Part shown: piece by piece, positions 9,219 to 18,052 of the stretch
Layout of the letters: each line of letters begins with the position of its first letter
Numbering within the stretch: the first letter of the stretch is position 1
NCBI RefSeq assembly: GCF_003634615.1
Contig: NZ_RBKX01000001.1
Location: forward strand, 1,302,001-1,366,000
Direction of reading: 5' to 3'
DNA: 64,000 bases
Source of the DNA: Flavobacterium sp. 102
Lineage (GTDB): Bacteria > Bacteroidota > Bacteroidia > Flavobacteriales > Flavobacteriaceae
Notes under the pieces: model-generated
The model's input: only the letters and a program-made list of their open reading frames with translations
Told to the model about the DNA's origin: nothing
The model's database searches: none
Made by a program: the position numbers and the translations under genes

Positions 9219-9953
9219 TTATTTTTTTGTGGCGGTATAAATGGTCGCTACTCCAAACGTTTGTGGCATGGCTTTACAATCTATAAACGAAATTTTTCGC
9301 AAAATATTGTTTAAGGCTTCGCCAAAAGGAAAATTAGCGGCTGATTCTGACAGATAACCATAAGCCTTGTTGTCTTTTGAAAATAGTTTTCCGATTAACG
9401 GAAGAATAAATTTGGTATAAAAACCATATCCTTGCTTGAATGGAAATTTCGTTGGTACCGAAGTTTCTAAAATCACAAAAATGCCGTTGGGTTTTAAAAC
9501 CCTGTAAATTTCAGCCAAACCTTTTTCTAAAGTTTCAAAATTTCTGATACCAAAAGAAACCGTAATGGCGTCAAAATAATTGTCAGGATAAGGAATGTTT
9601 TCGCTGTCTCCAACGACCATTTCTATTTTGTCTGACAAGTTTTTGTCGAGAATTTTTTTCTTACCTACTTCCAGCATACCAACCGATAAATCTAAACCGA
9701 TAATTTTCTTAGCAGCCGTTGATTCGGCCATCATAATCGCTAAATCTCCTGTTCCGGTGGCAATGTCAAGGGCAATTTCAGGATTTTTGGCTTTGACCAA
9801 TTCAATTACTTTCTTTCTCCATTTGACATCAATTCCCATCGAAATGACCCTGTTCAAACCGTCATATTCTCCAGAAATGGTATCAAACATTTGGGTGACT
9901 TGTTCTTTTTTACCTAAAGTTGATTCTTTATAAGGTGTAATTTGCTTTGACAT
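9219..9953 (-). CDS. menG: Demethylmenaquinone methyltransferase
   Basis: SAM-dependent C-methylation that completes menaquinone; the family name is UbiE/MenG. Bacteroidota normally use menaquinone, so menG is the better symbol. The 244 aa product carries SAM motif I LDIATGTGDLAIMMAE, the family block DSENIPYPDNYFDAITVSFGIRNFE and the C-terminal FGVATIYTATKK. It is upstream of porT in one operon. The mRNA leader contains a strong hairpin. Confidence 0.94.
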   Translation of the reverse strand: MSKQITPYKESTLGKKEQVTQMFDTISGEYDGLNRVISMGIDVKWRKKVIELVKAKNPEIALDIATGTGDLAIMMAESTAAKKIIGLDLSVGMLEVGKKKILDKNLSDKIEMVVGDSENIPYPDNYFDAITVSFGIRNFETLEKGLAEIYRVLKPNGIFVILETSVPTKFPFKQGYGFYTKFILPLIGKLFSKDNKAYGYLSESAANFPFGEALNNILRKISFIDCKAMPQTFGVATIYTATKK

Positions 9954-9976
9954 TCTCGAATTTTTAACTACGTTCA

Positions 9977-10018
9977 GTTCGTCTCGCTTTTAAAGACGAA
10001 ACTCGGGTGACAAATATA
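9977..10018 (-). promoter_or_regulatory. menG promoter box and leader hairpin
   Basis: TATATTTG (10011-10018, minus strand) is a perfect -7 box. Downstream the mRNA leader holds an imperfect hairpin GTTTCGTCT / AGACGAAC spaced by about 8 bases. No poly-T follows, so it is more likely a stability or regulatory element than a terminator. Confidence 0.45.
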
Positions 10019-10078
10019 AGCCAATATTTTAATTGCCCTAAAACTTATCATTTTCTTTAAGAATTGTGGAACGGAATA

Positions 10079-10561
10079 TTATTTTCGAACAAAGGTTTGG
10101 AAAGTAAAATCGAATTGGTGTCGCTCGTCTTTTGGATGGAACTCCGAAAAAACCAATTGCCATTCGTCTAACTTAATCTCCGGAAAATAAGTGTCAGCTT
10201 CAAAGGAATGATGCACGCGAGTAATGTCAACTTTATCTGCTAAAGCTATAGATTGTTTGTATATTTGGCCGCCACCGATCACAAAAACGTCTTCTTCTTT
10301 GGGACAAACTTCAATGGCTTTTTCCAAGGAATCAACTACAATGCAACCTTCGGGTTGGTAGTTTTTTTGGCGTGAAATAACAACATGCGTTCTATTGGGT
10401 AATGGTTTTGGAAAACTTTCAAAAGTCTTTCTGCCCATAATGATATAATGTCCAGAAGTCAACGCTTTGAATCTTTTGAAATCCTCTGGCAAATGCCAAA
10501 GTAATTGATTGTCTTTGCCAAGCGCATTGTTTTCCGCTACAGCGGCTATGAGTGTAATCAT
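10079..10561 (-). CDS. folA: Dihydrofolate reductase
   Basis: Reduces dihydrofolate to tetrahydrofolate with NADPH, regenerating the folate oxidised by ThyA. It is 160 aa. Trp22 and Asp27 (WHLPEDFKRFK), the IMGRKTFESF block and the cofactor motif VIGGGQIYKQ are all present. The start overlaps the stop of the 2TM-protein gene by one base (TAATG type), so the two are translationally coupled. thyA lies about 1.5 kb away on the same strand. Confidence 0.96.
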   Translation of the reverse strand: MITLIAAVAENNALGKDNQLLWHLPEDFKRFKALTSGHYIIMGRKTFESFPKPLPNRTHVVISRQKNYQPEGCIVVDSLEKAIEVCPKEEDVFVIGGGQIYKQSIALADKVDITRVHHSFEADTYFPEIKLDEWQLVFSEFHPKDERHQFDFTFQTFVRK

Positions 10562-10896
10562 TATGGTGTTGGGTTTGAATTCTCCAAGTCGTTTTTCAGT
10601 TTTTCGATTTTCTTGGTTTGTTTGAGCATTAGCTTGTCTATTTGTGCTCTTTCCCAGTTTTTATTCATAAAGCTATCTGTAATGAGTACTTTAATGATAT
10701 GGAAAATAAAAATACAAGACCAAACGGTCACAATCCAAATCCACCAATTGGTTTCATCGTGAAAGTTCAACCAATGATTGGCTACAAATAAAAACAGACT
10801 GCTAATAGCCAGAACAATAAAATGTACAAACAAACGCTTTTTTTGTTTGATTCTGTCTCTCGCATATTCATATAATTCGTGTTGATTATTTTCCAT
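10561..10896 (-). CDS. Small 2TM-domain membrane protein
   Basis: A 111 aa protein matching the Bacteroidota 2TM-domain family. A basic N-terminus (ARDRIKQKKR) is followed by two transmembrane helices (about 23-40 and 52-70) and a cytoplasmic coiled-coil-like tail (AQIDKLMLKQTKKIEKLKNDLE). Function is unknown. It is co-transcribed with folA and overlaps it by one base. In other proteins this domain is sometimes attached to a LytTR regulator; none is present here. Confidence 0.8.
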   Translation of the reverse strand: MENNQHELYEYARDRIKQKKRLFVHFIVLAISSLFLFVANHWLNFHDETNWWIWIVTVWSCIFIFHIIKVLITDSFMNKNWERAQIDKLMLKQTKKIEKLKNDLENSNPTP

Positions 10897-11135
10897 ACAG
10901 CCGAAATTTGTGCCTTAAAGGTAGAATTTATTTTTAAAATGTTAAAATATCATTTTGAGATAATGTATTACGAAACCGATTTCTTAATCAAAGATGTAAA
11001 ATTTAAGGGTCTATTAATTGTAAATCTTCTTTTAAATTGGCTATGTTTTTAGCAATGTCATAAAAATAATTAGACTTGTAAAACCTATAAAAAAATCGCT
11101 TTACTTTGCTTCAGTAATCTATAAATGAATTAGTT

Positions 11136-11432
11136 ATGGCTATCAAGAAACAAGTTATAAAAACAAAACCGGTTGTTAAAGTTACCTTTTCAATCGAGGC
11201 AAAAGAAGCAAATACAGCAGCAGTAGTAGGAGATTTTAACAACTGGAATCCATCGGAAGGTGAATTATCAAAATTGAAAAACGGAACTTTCAAAGCTACT
11301 TTTGATTTACCAAAAGACAACTCTTTCGAGTTTAAATATTTAGTGGATGGTTCGTATGTAAACGATCCTGAGGCAGACAGTTATGCTTATAACGAATTTG
11401 CCGGAGCAGAAAATAGTGTGTTAGCACTATAG
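11136..11432 (+). CDS. Isoamylase early-set (CBM48-like) domain protein
   Basis: A 98 aa single-domain protein. After a short basic N-terminus the sequence KVTFSIEAKEANTAAVVGDFNNW, then FKATFDLPKDNSFEFKYLVDGSYVNDPEAD, is the typical E-set/CBM48 glycan-binding fold of glycogen-metabolism enzymes and AMPK-beta. No catalytic domain is attached. It may bind glycogen or act as a regulatory subunit, but that is inference. It sits alone on the plus strand between minus-strand folate genes. A TTACTTTG box with a TTG about 22 bases upstream lies 22-60 bases before the ATG. Confidence 0.85.
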   Translation: MAIKKQVIKTKPVVKVTFSIEAKEANTAAVVGDFNNWNPSEGELSKLKNGTFKATFDLPKDNSFEFKYLVDGSYVNDPEADSYAYNEFAGAENSVLAL

Positions 11433-11453
11433 GTTTTAGTTTTGGTTAGAAGT

Positions 11454-11484
11454 AAAATCCGTTTCGGTTATCGAGGCGGATTTT
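11454..11484. terminator. Terminator after the CBM48 gene
   Basis: The stem AAAATCCG / CGGATTTT extends inward through TTTCG / CGAGG and is followed by T6. It also overlaps the stop codon of the convergent gene and may serve both strands. Confidence 0.75.
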
Positions 11485-12025
11485 TTAGTTTATAACGAGT
11501 TTGCTCTGTTTTTTTCGGAATTGGAATACGCATGATTCTTTTAATTTCCGAAAGGTCTTTTTCCTCAGAACCGGGATAAATTTTAGCGAGAAAATCTTCA
11601 GGATAAAAAAGAGGCTCAACCAGATTTTTTTGTGCGTTATATTCCGTTCTTAATTGCCCTAAGGGAATAGCGGCGAAGTTTGAGTCTTTGTCAGATTCGA
11701 TAACATAAGTGTTATTGTTTGGGATGGTCATAGTATAGGGTGCAATACCCTCTGTTTTTTTGAAATACAGTTTAATTTCTGTAGCATTTTTGATAATCGA
11801 TTTTTCAATTAAAATAACCGAATAACCATTGTCGCTTTTGTCTTCACTTAAATCCAAGATAAAAAACGTACCGGTGCCGTTACCAAAAGACACTCCGTCT
11901 TTCAATGCTTCAAATTCGAGATGACTTCTTAACGCAATTTCTGATTCAGTTATTTCATTTTGCGCTTTGGCAATGTTTAAATTGAAAAGAGACAAGGCAA
12001 CGAAAAAGCAGTGTGATATTTTCAT
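11468..12025 (-). CDS. Secreted protein of unknown function
   Basis: A 185 aa protein with a signal peptide (1-21, ending AKAQ). The mature part is mixed alpha/beta with an extended segment (GTGTFFILDLSEDKSDNGYSV) and a basic, Pro-rich C-terminus (IPIPKKTEQTRYKLKNPPR). I recognise no family. It follows thyA on the same strand with a 69-base gap and may be read from the same transcript. It is probably periplasmic. Confidence 0.7.
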   Translation of the reverse strand: MKISHCFFVALSLFNLNIAKAQNEITESEIALRSHLEFEALKDGVSFGNGTGTFFILDLSEDKSDNGYSVILIEKSIIKNATEIKLYFKKTEGIAPYTMTIPNNNTYVIESDKDSNFAAIPLGQLRTEYNAQKNLVEPLFYPEDFLAKIYPGSEEKDLSEIKRIMRIPIPKKTEQTRYKLKNPPR

Positions 12026-12094
12026 AAGAGATTGATTAATAGCATTTAATTTACCTCAAATATATAAAAAAAATATAAATGAATTCTGATTTAT

Positions 12095-12919
12095 TTACAC
12101 TGCCACAGCACCTTTAATATGCGGATGCGGATCATAATCCACTAAAGTAAAGTCTTCAAAAGTAAAGTCGAAAATATTTTTTACTTCAGGGTTTAAAATC
12201 ATTTTGGGTAATGGTCTTGGTTCGCGTGACAATTGCAACTCCACTTGCTCGAAATGGTTGTTGTAAATGTGAGCATCGCCAAAAGTGTGGATGAATTCTC
12301 CAACCTGTAACTCACAAACTTGAGCAATCATCATCGTAAACAAAGCATAAGAAGCAATGTTAAACGGAACACCTAAGAAAATATCAGCACTTCTTTGGTA
12401 CAACTGACAAGACAATTTGCCGTCAGCTACATAAAACTGAAAGAATGCATGACATGGTGGTAAAGCCGCTTTGCCATTGGCAACATTCTCGGCAAATGAT
12501 TTAGAAGTGTCCGGCAAAACCGATGGATTCCAGGCGGAAACCAACATGCGTCTGCTGTTTGGGTTATTTTTTAAAGTCTCGATTAACTCTGCGATTTGGT
12601 CGATTTCTTCGCTGTTCCAATTGCGCCATTGGTGACCGTAAACCGGACCTAAATCGCCATTTTCATCAGCCCATTCGTCCCAAATTTTCACACCGTTTTC
12701 TTTGAGATACTCAATATTGGTGTCGCCTTTCAAAAACCATAGCAATTCATAAACAATGGATTTTAAATGTAATTTTTTGGTTGTTACCATCGGGAAACCT
12801 TCATTCAAATCAAATCGCATTTGGTAGCCAAAAACACTTTTGGTTCCCGTTCCGGTTCTGTCTCCTTTTTGGCAACCGTTTTCCAAAACGTGTTGCACTA
12901 AATCATGGTATTGCTTCAT
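12095..12919 (-). CDS. thyA: Thymidylate synthase
   Basis: Makes dTMP from dUMP using methylene-THF. The 274 aa length is close to the E. coli enzyme. Visible are [18 protein letters not shown], the catalytic Cys156 in [13 protein letters not shown], the substrate-binding block [19 protein letters not shown] and [10 protein letters not shown]. It works with FolA, encoded nearby on the same strand. The gap to the upstream nuclease gene is filled by an inverted word repeat. Confidence 0.97.
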   Translation of the reverse strand: MKQYHDLVQHVLENGCQKGDRTGTGTKSVFGYQMRFDLNEGFPMVTTKKLHLKSIVYELLWFLKGDTNIEYLKENGVKIWDEWADENGDLGPVYGHQWRNWNSEEIDQIAELIETLKNNPNSRRMLVSAWNPSVLPDTSKSFAENVANGKAALPPCHAFFQFYVADGKLSCQLYQRSADIFLGVPFNIASYALFTMMIAQVCELQVGEFIHTFGDAHIYNNHFEQVELQLSREPRPLPKMILNPEVKNIFDFTFEDFTLVDYDPHPHIKGAVAV

Positions 12920-12929
12920 AAAATTATTA

Positions 12930-13020
12930 TAAATGTTGAATGTTGAATGATAAATTAATTCAAAAGATTTATTAGTCTTATGCTTTAGCTAAACCATTTA
13001 GCATTCAACATTCAAAATAG
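12930..13020. repeat. Inverted word repeat between the BFN gene and thyA
   Basis: TGTTGAATGTTGAATGATAA at one end and TTAGCATTCAACATTCAA at the other are near-complements. The left arm also repeats the word TGTTGAA in direct orientation. The gap can fold into a long hairpin. Nothing coding is visible. Confidence 0.65.
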
Positions 13021-13022
13021 TT

Positions 13023-13649
13023 TTAACTTTCTCTCTTCGAAATTTCGTCTCTTATCTTCGCTGCTTTCTCATAATCTTCGTCCTGAACGGCTTTCTCCAA
13101 AGCTTCGTGTAGTTCCGAAAGACTCATGCTAACATACAAATCGCCAGCTTTGCCTTCGTTGTCCAATCCGAAAGTTTCCGGGGTTGATAGAACGCCTTCG
13201 TCTTCAATGTTTTGATTTTCGATATCGGTTGGATTCGTGTTGAGGTAAATTCCGGCTTTGTCCAGAATGTTTTTATAGGTAAAAATCGGTGCGTTGAATC
13301 GCAGTGCTAAAGCAATAGCATCTGAAGTTCGGGCATCGATAATTTCCTCTATTTTGTCGCGTTCGCAAATGATACTCGAGTAAAAAACACCATCAACTAA
13401 TTTGTGAATAATCACTTGTTTGACAACAATATCAAATCGGTCGGCAAAACTTTTGAATAAATCATGGGTTAAAGGTCTAGGCGGTTTGATTTCTTTTTCC
13501 AAGGCAATAGCAATGGATTGTGCTTCGAAAGCGCCAATGACAATAGGTAATTTTCTCTCGCCGTCGACTTCATTTAAAATCAGAGCATAGGCTCCGTTTT
13601 GTGTTTGACTATAAGAAATTCCTTTTATGGTTAGTTTTACTAAACTCAT
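13023..13649 (-). CDS. Bifunctional nuclease (BFN, DUF151) with UVR motif
   Basis: A 208 aa protein. The N-terminal BFN domain (about 1-140) shows LPIVIGAFEAQSIAIALE and ARTSDAIALALRFNAPIF. The C-terminal 30 residues form a UvrB/UvrC (UVR) helical hairpin (LHEALEKAVQDEDYEKAAKIRDEI). BFN-domain proteins are reported to have RNase/DNase activity; the UVR motif mediates protein contacts. The combination is common in Bacteroidota. The cellular role is unknown. It probably heads a transcript with thyA. Confidence 0.88.
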   Translation of the reverse strand: MSLVKLTIKGISYSQTQNGAYALILNEVDGERKLPIVIGAFEAQSIAIALEKEIKPPRPLTHDLFKSFADRFDIVVKQVIIHKLVDGVFYSSIICERDKIEEIIDARTSDAIALALRFNAPIFTYKNILDKAGIYLNTNPTDIENQNIEDEGVLSTPETFGLDNEGKAGDLYVSMSLSELHEALEKAVQDEDYEKAAKIRDEISKRES

Positions 13650-13721
13650 TATTTTTTAGTATCAAGTATTGAGTACGAAGTGCCCAAACTTTATGTTTAC
13701 AATTACAAAAATGGCTTCCCG

Positions 13722-13812
13722 CTTAGCCCTGACAGGAGTGCAAATCCTTTTGAAAAAAGATTGCAACGGATGGCAGGAATATGGTGTGCAAAGTAACAAA
13801 AACTTTTCGCTT
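13722..13812 (+). repeat. Dispersed hairpin repeat, copy A
   Basis: Divergent copy of the family described at 31095. The left end is TTAGCCCTGACAGGAGTG and the right part is GCAGGAATATGG then ACTTTTCGCTT. The core has its own inverted repeat (GCAAATCCTTTT / AAAAGATTGC). It lies upstream of the BFN gene and just past the end of the etf operon. Confidence 0.6.
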
Positions 13813-13836
13813 CTAAAAATGGAAACCACAAAAAAA

Positions 13837-13872
13837 AAGAGTCGTTGAAAATTTTATATTTCGACGACTCTT
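13837..13872 (-). terminator. Intrinsic terminator of the etfBA operon
   Basis: A long stem AAGAGTCGT / ACGACTCTT extends through TGAAA / TTTCG. On the minus strand it is followed by nine T residues, about 20 bases past the etfA stop. Confidence 0.85.
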
Positions 13873-13891
13873 GAAATGAATTAATAAAGGT

Positions 13892-14860
13892 TTATGTGTT
13901 TTGAGCTTTGAACTCTTTTAGTTTTTGAGTCAAACGAGGCAAGATGTCGAAAGCATCGCCAACGATTCCGTAATCAGCCACTTTGAAGAAAGGCGCTTCG
14001 GCATCGGTGTTGATGACTACTTTTACTTTAGAAGAATTGATTCCGGCAATGTGTTGAATTGCTCCCGAAATTCCCACGGCGATATACAAATTGGTCGCTA
14101 CCGGTTTTCCGGTTTGCCCAACGTGCTCGCTATGAGGTCTCCAACCTAAATCAGATACTGGTTTCGAACAAGCGGTTGCAGCGCCAAGAACAGCGGCTAA
14201 ATCTTCAATTAAATTCCAGTTTTCCGGACCTTTTAAACCACGACCTCCGGAAACTACGATGTCAGCATCGGCGATGGTTACTTTTCCGGATGATTTTTCT
14301 ACGGATTCTACTTTTACGTTGAAATCGGCTTCGTTTAAACTTGGCGCGAAATCTTCTTCGGCAGCTGAAGCCGCGCTTTCTACCAAACCGTAAGAGTTTT
14401 TAGCTAAGCTTAATACTTTAACGTCAGTGGATATTTCGGTGATGTTAAACGCTTTGTTTGAGAAAGCATTTCTTTTGACTTGGAAAGGCGAAGTGCTCAA
14501 AGGCAATCCAACCACATTAGAAGCAAACCCGGCGTCTAAACCAACGGCTACCAATGGCGCCATGTATAAACTGTCGGTGGTTGATGACAATAAAATTACT
14601 TTTGCACCTTCTTTTTGAGCGGCTTGTTTTACTACGTCGGCGTAAGCTTTTGCGTTAAAGTTGGCTAACTTGTCGTTAGATACTTTTAACACTTTGTCTA
14701 CACCATATTTGGATAAATCGGAAACATTTCCGGCGTTCACTGTTACAGCGGTTACGGTTGTTCCTAATGATTCGGCTACTTTTTTGGCATACGACGCCAA
14801 TTCAAAGGCAACTTTTTTGAATTTTCCGTCTACTGATTCTGCATATATTAATAATGACAT
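13892..14860 (-). CDS. etfA: Electron transfer flavoprotein alpha subunit
   Basis: The FAD-carrying subunit that takes electrons from acyl-CoA dehydrogenases. At 322 aa it has the C-terminal FAD domain signature in order: VSGGRGLKGPENWNLIEDLA, SDLGWRPHSEHVGQTGK, IAVGISGAIQHIAGI and VINTDAEAPFFKVADYGIVGD. It follows etfB by 45 bases and ends at a strong terminator. The alternating word spacer ATTCGTAATT lies between the two genes. Confidence 0.96.
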   Translation of the reverse strand: MSLLIYAESVDGKFKKVAFELASYAKKVAESLGTTVTAVTVNAGNVSDLSKYGVDKVLKVSNDKLANFNAKAYADVVKQAAQKEGAKVILLSSTTDSLYMAPLVAVGLDAGFASNVVGLPLSTSPFQVKRNAFSNKAFNITEISTDVKVLSLAKNSYGLVESAASAAEEDFAPSLNEADFNVKVESVEKSSGKVTIADADIVVSGGRGLKGPENWNLIEDLAAVLGAATACSKPVSDLGWRPHSEHVGQTGKPVATNLYIAVGISGAIQHIAGINSSKVKVVINTDAEAPFFKVADYGIVGDAFDILPRLTQKLKEFKAQNT

Positions 14861-14905
14861 GATTTTTAAGTTTAGAATTCGTAATTCGTAATTTTTAATT
14901 CGTAA

Positions 14906-15652
14906 TTAAATTACTTTCGCTTCGTTGTGTAGTGCATTTACCAATCCGTCCAAATCGTCTGCAGCAAATAATTTCACGGCTGATTTTGGTGCCGGTTTTT
15001 CAAATTTTACTGCTTTGGTATTAACGTTTGCGCCAATGGGCTCTAAAACTGTCAATACTTTGGTTCTGGCAGTCATGATACCACGCATATTTGGAATTCG
15101 AAGGTCTTTTTCTTCTACTAATCCTTTTTGGCCACCAATCACTAAAGGTAAAGTTGCTGCAATGGTTTCTTTTCCACCGTCGATTTCGCGAGCTGCTTTG
15201 GCTGCGTTTCCGTCAATTTTCAGTTCGGTGCAAGAGTTTACAAAGTTGTAGTCTAACAAACCGGCTAACATTCCGGGAACCATTCCACCGTTGTAATCCA
15301 AAGATTCTTTTCCGCAGATTACCAAATCGTAACCGCCGGTTTTTACCACTTCGGTCAATTGCTTTGCTACAAAAAATCCGTCAGTAGGCGTTGCATTTAC
15401 ACGAATGGCTTCATTGGCACCGATGGCTAATGCTTTTCTTAGAGTTGGTTCAGTATCCGGTCCGCCAACATTGACAACCGTCACATTAGCGCCTTGTTGT
15501 TCTTGGAACCAGATGGCTCTGGTTAATCCGAACTCGTCATTGGGATTGATTACGAATTGAACACCATTGGTATCAAATTCAGAATCACCGTTAACGAAGT
15601 TGATTTTTGAAGTAGTATCAGGCACATGACTGATGCAAACTAATATTTTCAT
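14906..15652 (-). CDS. etfB: Electron transfer flavoprotein beta subunit
   Basis: Partner of EtfA. It is 248 aa. The N-terminus MKILVCISHVPDTTSKINF and the block VICGKESLDYNGGMVPGMLAGLLDY are family typical, as is the recognition-loop region IPNMRGIMTARTK. It is first gene of the etfBA unit. An AT-rich leader precedes it, without a perfect -7 box. Confidence 0.95.
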   Translation of the reverse strand: MKILVCISHVPDTTSKINFVNGDSEFDTNGVQFVINPNDEFGLTRAIWFQEQQGANVTVVNVGGPDTEPTLRKALAIGANEAIRVNATPTDGFFVAKQLTEVVKTGGYDLVICGKESLDYNGGMVPGMLAGLLDYNFVNSCTELKIDGNAAKAAREIDGGKETIAATLPLVIGGQKGLVEEKDLRIPNMRGIMTARTKVLTVLEPIGANVNTKAVKFEKPAPKSAVKLFAADDLDGLVNALHNEAKVI

Positions 15653-15863
15653 TGTTGTGTCTATTAAGTGAATTTTTCAAAGCGTAAAAGTATAAAATAT
15701 ATTTCTAATTTTTATATGCATGCATAATATTTTTTCAAATTTCAATCGTTTTCGTAGCTATGGTAAATGAATGGAGGAATGATTGAAAGTATTTTAGTCA
15801 TGAAAAGCAACCTTTTCATAATTGTAAGTCTATAGAAGTATAACCTTTAAACTTAATCGCCTT

Positions 15864-16808
15864 ATGAAAACAAAAAACTGTTGCCTAGTATTGTTTTTTT
15901 CTTTTTTCTTATTCTCTTGTAACGAGGAAGAAACTACTGTAGACCAAGAAAATCAAATCGCTATTTCGCATTATATTCAAAAGAATTACGATTTGTCCGG
16001 AAACGTCATAAGAACCATTGAGTATGAATTAGCGGAAAATAAAATAGTGAGTTCGGTATCGACTGTATTAGCAACATCACAAACGGCTAATTCGGTGTAT
16101 GCTTACTCCAATGGGAAACTCGCATCTATTTCAAATCATACCAATGCCAGCATGACTTCGCAGTCAAATTACCTATACAACTCTTCAGGTGATTTGATTG
16201 AAATGAGACAAAATTCCTTTGATGCTTCCAATCAAATTACAACCGTTCAAAAGCATACGTTTACGCATACTGCCGATACTATTTTTTCACAATGGAATCG
16301 AAGTACTGATGGAGGCGCAACGTATTCCACTATCGCCAATTTAAAAATAGTGTTGGACCAAAATAATAATCGCACTTTTTTTGAGGATCAAACGATTGCC
16401 AATGAAAATATCGATAGGGTTGTGAGTATTTATGATTCGAATAACAATCTTATTAACGAGCAATCTATTAATGTGTTTCCGGACGGAACAACTGCTGTAT
16501 ATCCTACGAATGTGTATACTTACACGAATCAAGTAAATCCGCTTGCCTTAGCCACAGAAGCAACTTATGGGAGAAAAACTTTTATGATGTTATCTCACTT
16601 ACAGACCAATGCAATCAATAACATTAACGCAAGGAATTGCACTCCAAATAGTATGGAAACGTTTTCTACTGATTTAGGTGATGGAACAATAACTTTCGAA
16701 ATTGAAAATACACCTTTTAATGTAAATTACACTAAAATCAGCGACTATAAAACCTTCAATTCCGGGAATCTTTTTACACGATTTAGTTTAGAGTACTTTT
16801 TTGAATAA
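15864..16808 (+). CDS. Lipoprotein of unknown function
   Basis: A 314 aa protein with a lipoprotein signal peptide (1-19, lipobox FLFSC). The mature part contains short units resembling a YD/RHS-like pattern (YDLSGNVIRTIEY, YLYNSSGDLIEMRQ, IYDSNNNLINEQ), each written as xYxxxGxLI. This suggests a beta-rich repeat structure, although the family is not recognised. It is monocistronic, with 211 bases of featureless AT-rich sequence upstream. Probably anchored in the outer membrane. Confidence 0.7.
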   Translation: MKTKNCCLVLFFSFFLFSCNEEETTVDQENQIAISHYIQKNYDLSGNVIRTIEYELAENKIVSSVSTVLATSQTANSVYAYSNGKLASISNHTNASMTSQSNYLYNSSGDLIEMRQNSFDASNQITTVQKHTFTHTADTIFSQWNRSTDGGATYSTIANLKIVLDQNNNRTFFEDQTIANENIDRVVSIYDSNNNLINEQSINVFPDGTTAVYPTNVYTYTNQVNPLALATEATYGRKTFMMLSHLQTNAINNINARNCTPNSMETFSTDLGDGTITFEIENTPFNVNYTKISDYKTFNSGNLFTRFSLEYFFE

Positions 16809-16913
16809 ATGCTCTATTTTAAATTTACATCGTTTTCGTTAAAAACCGGCACTTTTTTTATCTGAACAAAGTATAAATTCCCGCCAAAAAATATTTTTAT
16901 CGTTTTTAATTTT

Positions 16914-16921
16914 TACTTTTG
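16914..16921 (+). promoter_or_regulatory. pdhB -7 promoter box
   Basis: TACTTTTG matches TAnnTTTG 31 bases before the ATG. The -33 region is T-rich, without a clear TTG. Confidence 0.45.
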
Positions 16922-16952
16922 CTTTCCAAAATAGATACAAAGTAATTTTCAT

Positions 16953-17930
16953 ATGAGAACTATACAATTTAGAGAAGCGATTGCCGAAGCAATGAGTGAA
17001 GAAATGCGTCGCGACGAATCAGTATATTTAATGGGTGAAGAAGTAGCCGAATACAATGGTGCTTACAAAGCTTCTAAAGGAATGTTAGACGAATTCGGGC
17101 CAAAAAGAGTAATCGATACACCTATTGCAGAACTTGGCTTTGCCGGAATTGCAGTTGGTTCAGCGATGAACGGCTGTCGTCCGATTGTAGAATACATGAC
17201 TTTTAACTTCTCGTTAGTTGGAATTGACCAAATCATCAACAACGCAGCTAAAATGCGTCAAATGTCGGCCGGACAATTTCCAATGCCGATGGTATTTCGT
17301 GGTCCAACGGCTTCAGCCGGACAATTAGGTGCCACGCACTCACAAGCTTTTGAAAACTGGTTTGCCAACACTCCGGGATTGAAAGTGGTTGTTCCATCAA
17401 CTGTTTATGATGCTAAAGGTTTGTTGAAAGCCGCCATTCGTGATAATGATCCGGTAATTTTTATGGAATCAGAGCAAATGTATGGTGACAAAGGTGAAGT
17501 GCCGGAAGAAGAATACACGATTCCATTAGGAGTAGCCGATATTAAAAGAGAAGGAACAGATGTAACGATTGTTTCTTTTGGTAAAATCATCAAAGAAGCA
17601 TTTATTGCTGCTGACGAATTAGCCAAAGAAGGCATCTCTTGTGAAATCATCGACTTAAGAACGGTTCGTCCAATGGATTACGATGCGATTATCAATTCGG
17701 TTAAAAAAACAAATCGATTGGTAGTATTGGAAGAAGCTTGGCCATTTGCCAGTGTGGCTTCTGAAATTACGTATATGGTTCAGGAAAGAGCGTTCGATTA
17801 TTTAGATGCGCCAATCCAAAGAATCACAACAGCAGACACACCGGCGCCTTATTCTCCGACCTTGTTAAAAGAATGGTTGCCAAATGCAGAAGATGTTATC
17901 AAAGCTGTAAAAAAAGTAACTTACAAATAG
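16953..17930 (+). CDS. pdhB: Pyruvate dehydrogenase complex E1 component, beta subunit
   Basis: A 325 aa E1-beta subunit that pairs with a separately encoded E1-alpha in oxidative decarboxylation of pyruvate. Motifs are MGEEVAEYNGAYKASKGM, the Tyr/Phe-rich block PIVEYMTFNFSLVGIDQIINNAAKM and the transketolase C-domain region EIIDLRTVRPMDYDAI. E1-alpha and E2 genes are not in the window, which fits the scattered arrangement common in Flavobacteria. A branched-chain 2-oxoacid E1-beta is possible, but the length and N-terminus favour PDH. Confidence 0.9.
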   Translation: MRTIQFREAIAEAMSEEMRRDESVYLMGEEVAEYNGAYKASKGMLDEFGPKRVIDTPIAELGFAGIAVGSAMNGCRPIVEYMTFNFSLVGIDQIINNAAKMRQMSAGQFPMPMVFRGPTASAGQLGATHSQAFENWFANTPGLKVVVPSTVYDAKGLLKAAIRDNDPVIFMESEQMYGDKGEVPEEEYTIPLGVADIKREGTDVTIVSFGKIIKEAFIAADELAKEGISCEIIDLRTVRPMDYDAIINSVKKTNRLVVLEEAWPFASVASEITYMVQERAFDYLDAPIQRITTADTPAPYSPTLLKEWLPNAEDVIKAVKKVTYK

Positions 17931-17998
17931 ATTGTTAGATCTTTAGATTGTCAGAAAAAAATCTAAAATTCTAAGAAGTCTAAAAATCTAATAATCAA
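17931..17998. repeat. Word-repeat inverted spacer after pdhB
   Basis: AGATTGTTAGATCTTTAGATTG reiterates an AGATTGTTAG word. The second half (AAATCTAAAATTCTAAGAAG...AATCTAATAATC) is its rough complement. It is non-coding and hairpin-prone. Confidence 0.55.
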
Positions 17999-18004
17999 AA
18001 TACT

Positions 18005-18048
18005 TATATTTGAAACTTCATCCGAATAAAAAGATGAAGTTTTTTTTT
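18005..18048 (+). terminator. Terminator hairpin overlapping the start of a promoter-driven transcript
   Basis: AAACTTCATC / GATGAAGTTT (18013-18022 and 18033-18042) with a T tract to 18048 should stop read-through from pdhB. A perfect -7 box TATATTTG (18005-18012) directly abuts the 5' arm. Transcripts from this box would begin inside the first arm and so could not form the hairpin. Confidence 0.7.
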
Positions 18049-18052
18049 GCCA

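Noticed and set aside
17931..17998. Possible CRISPR-like direct repeats in this and other word spacers
   Set aside because: Repeat units are under 13 bases, imperfect and contiguous, with no unique spacers and no cas genes.
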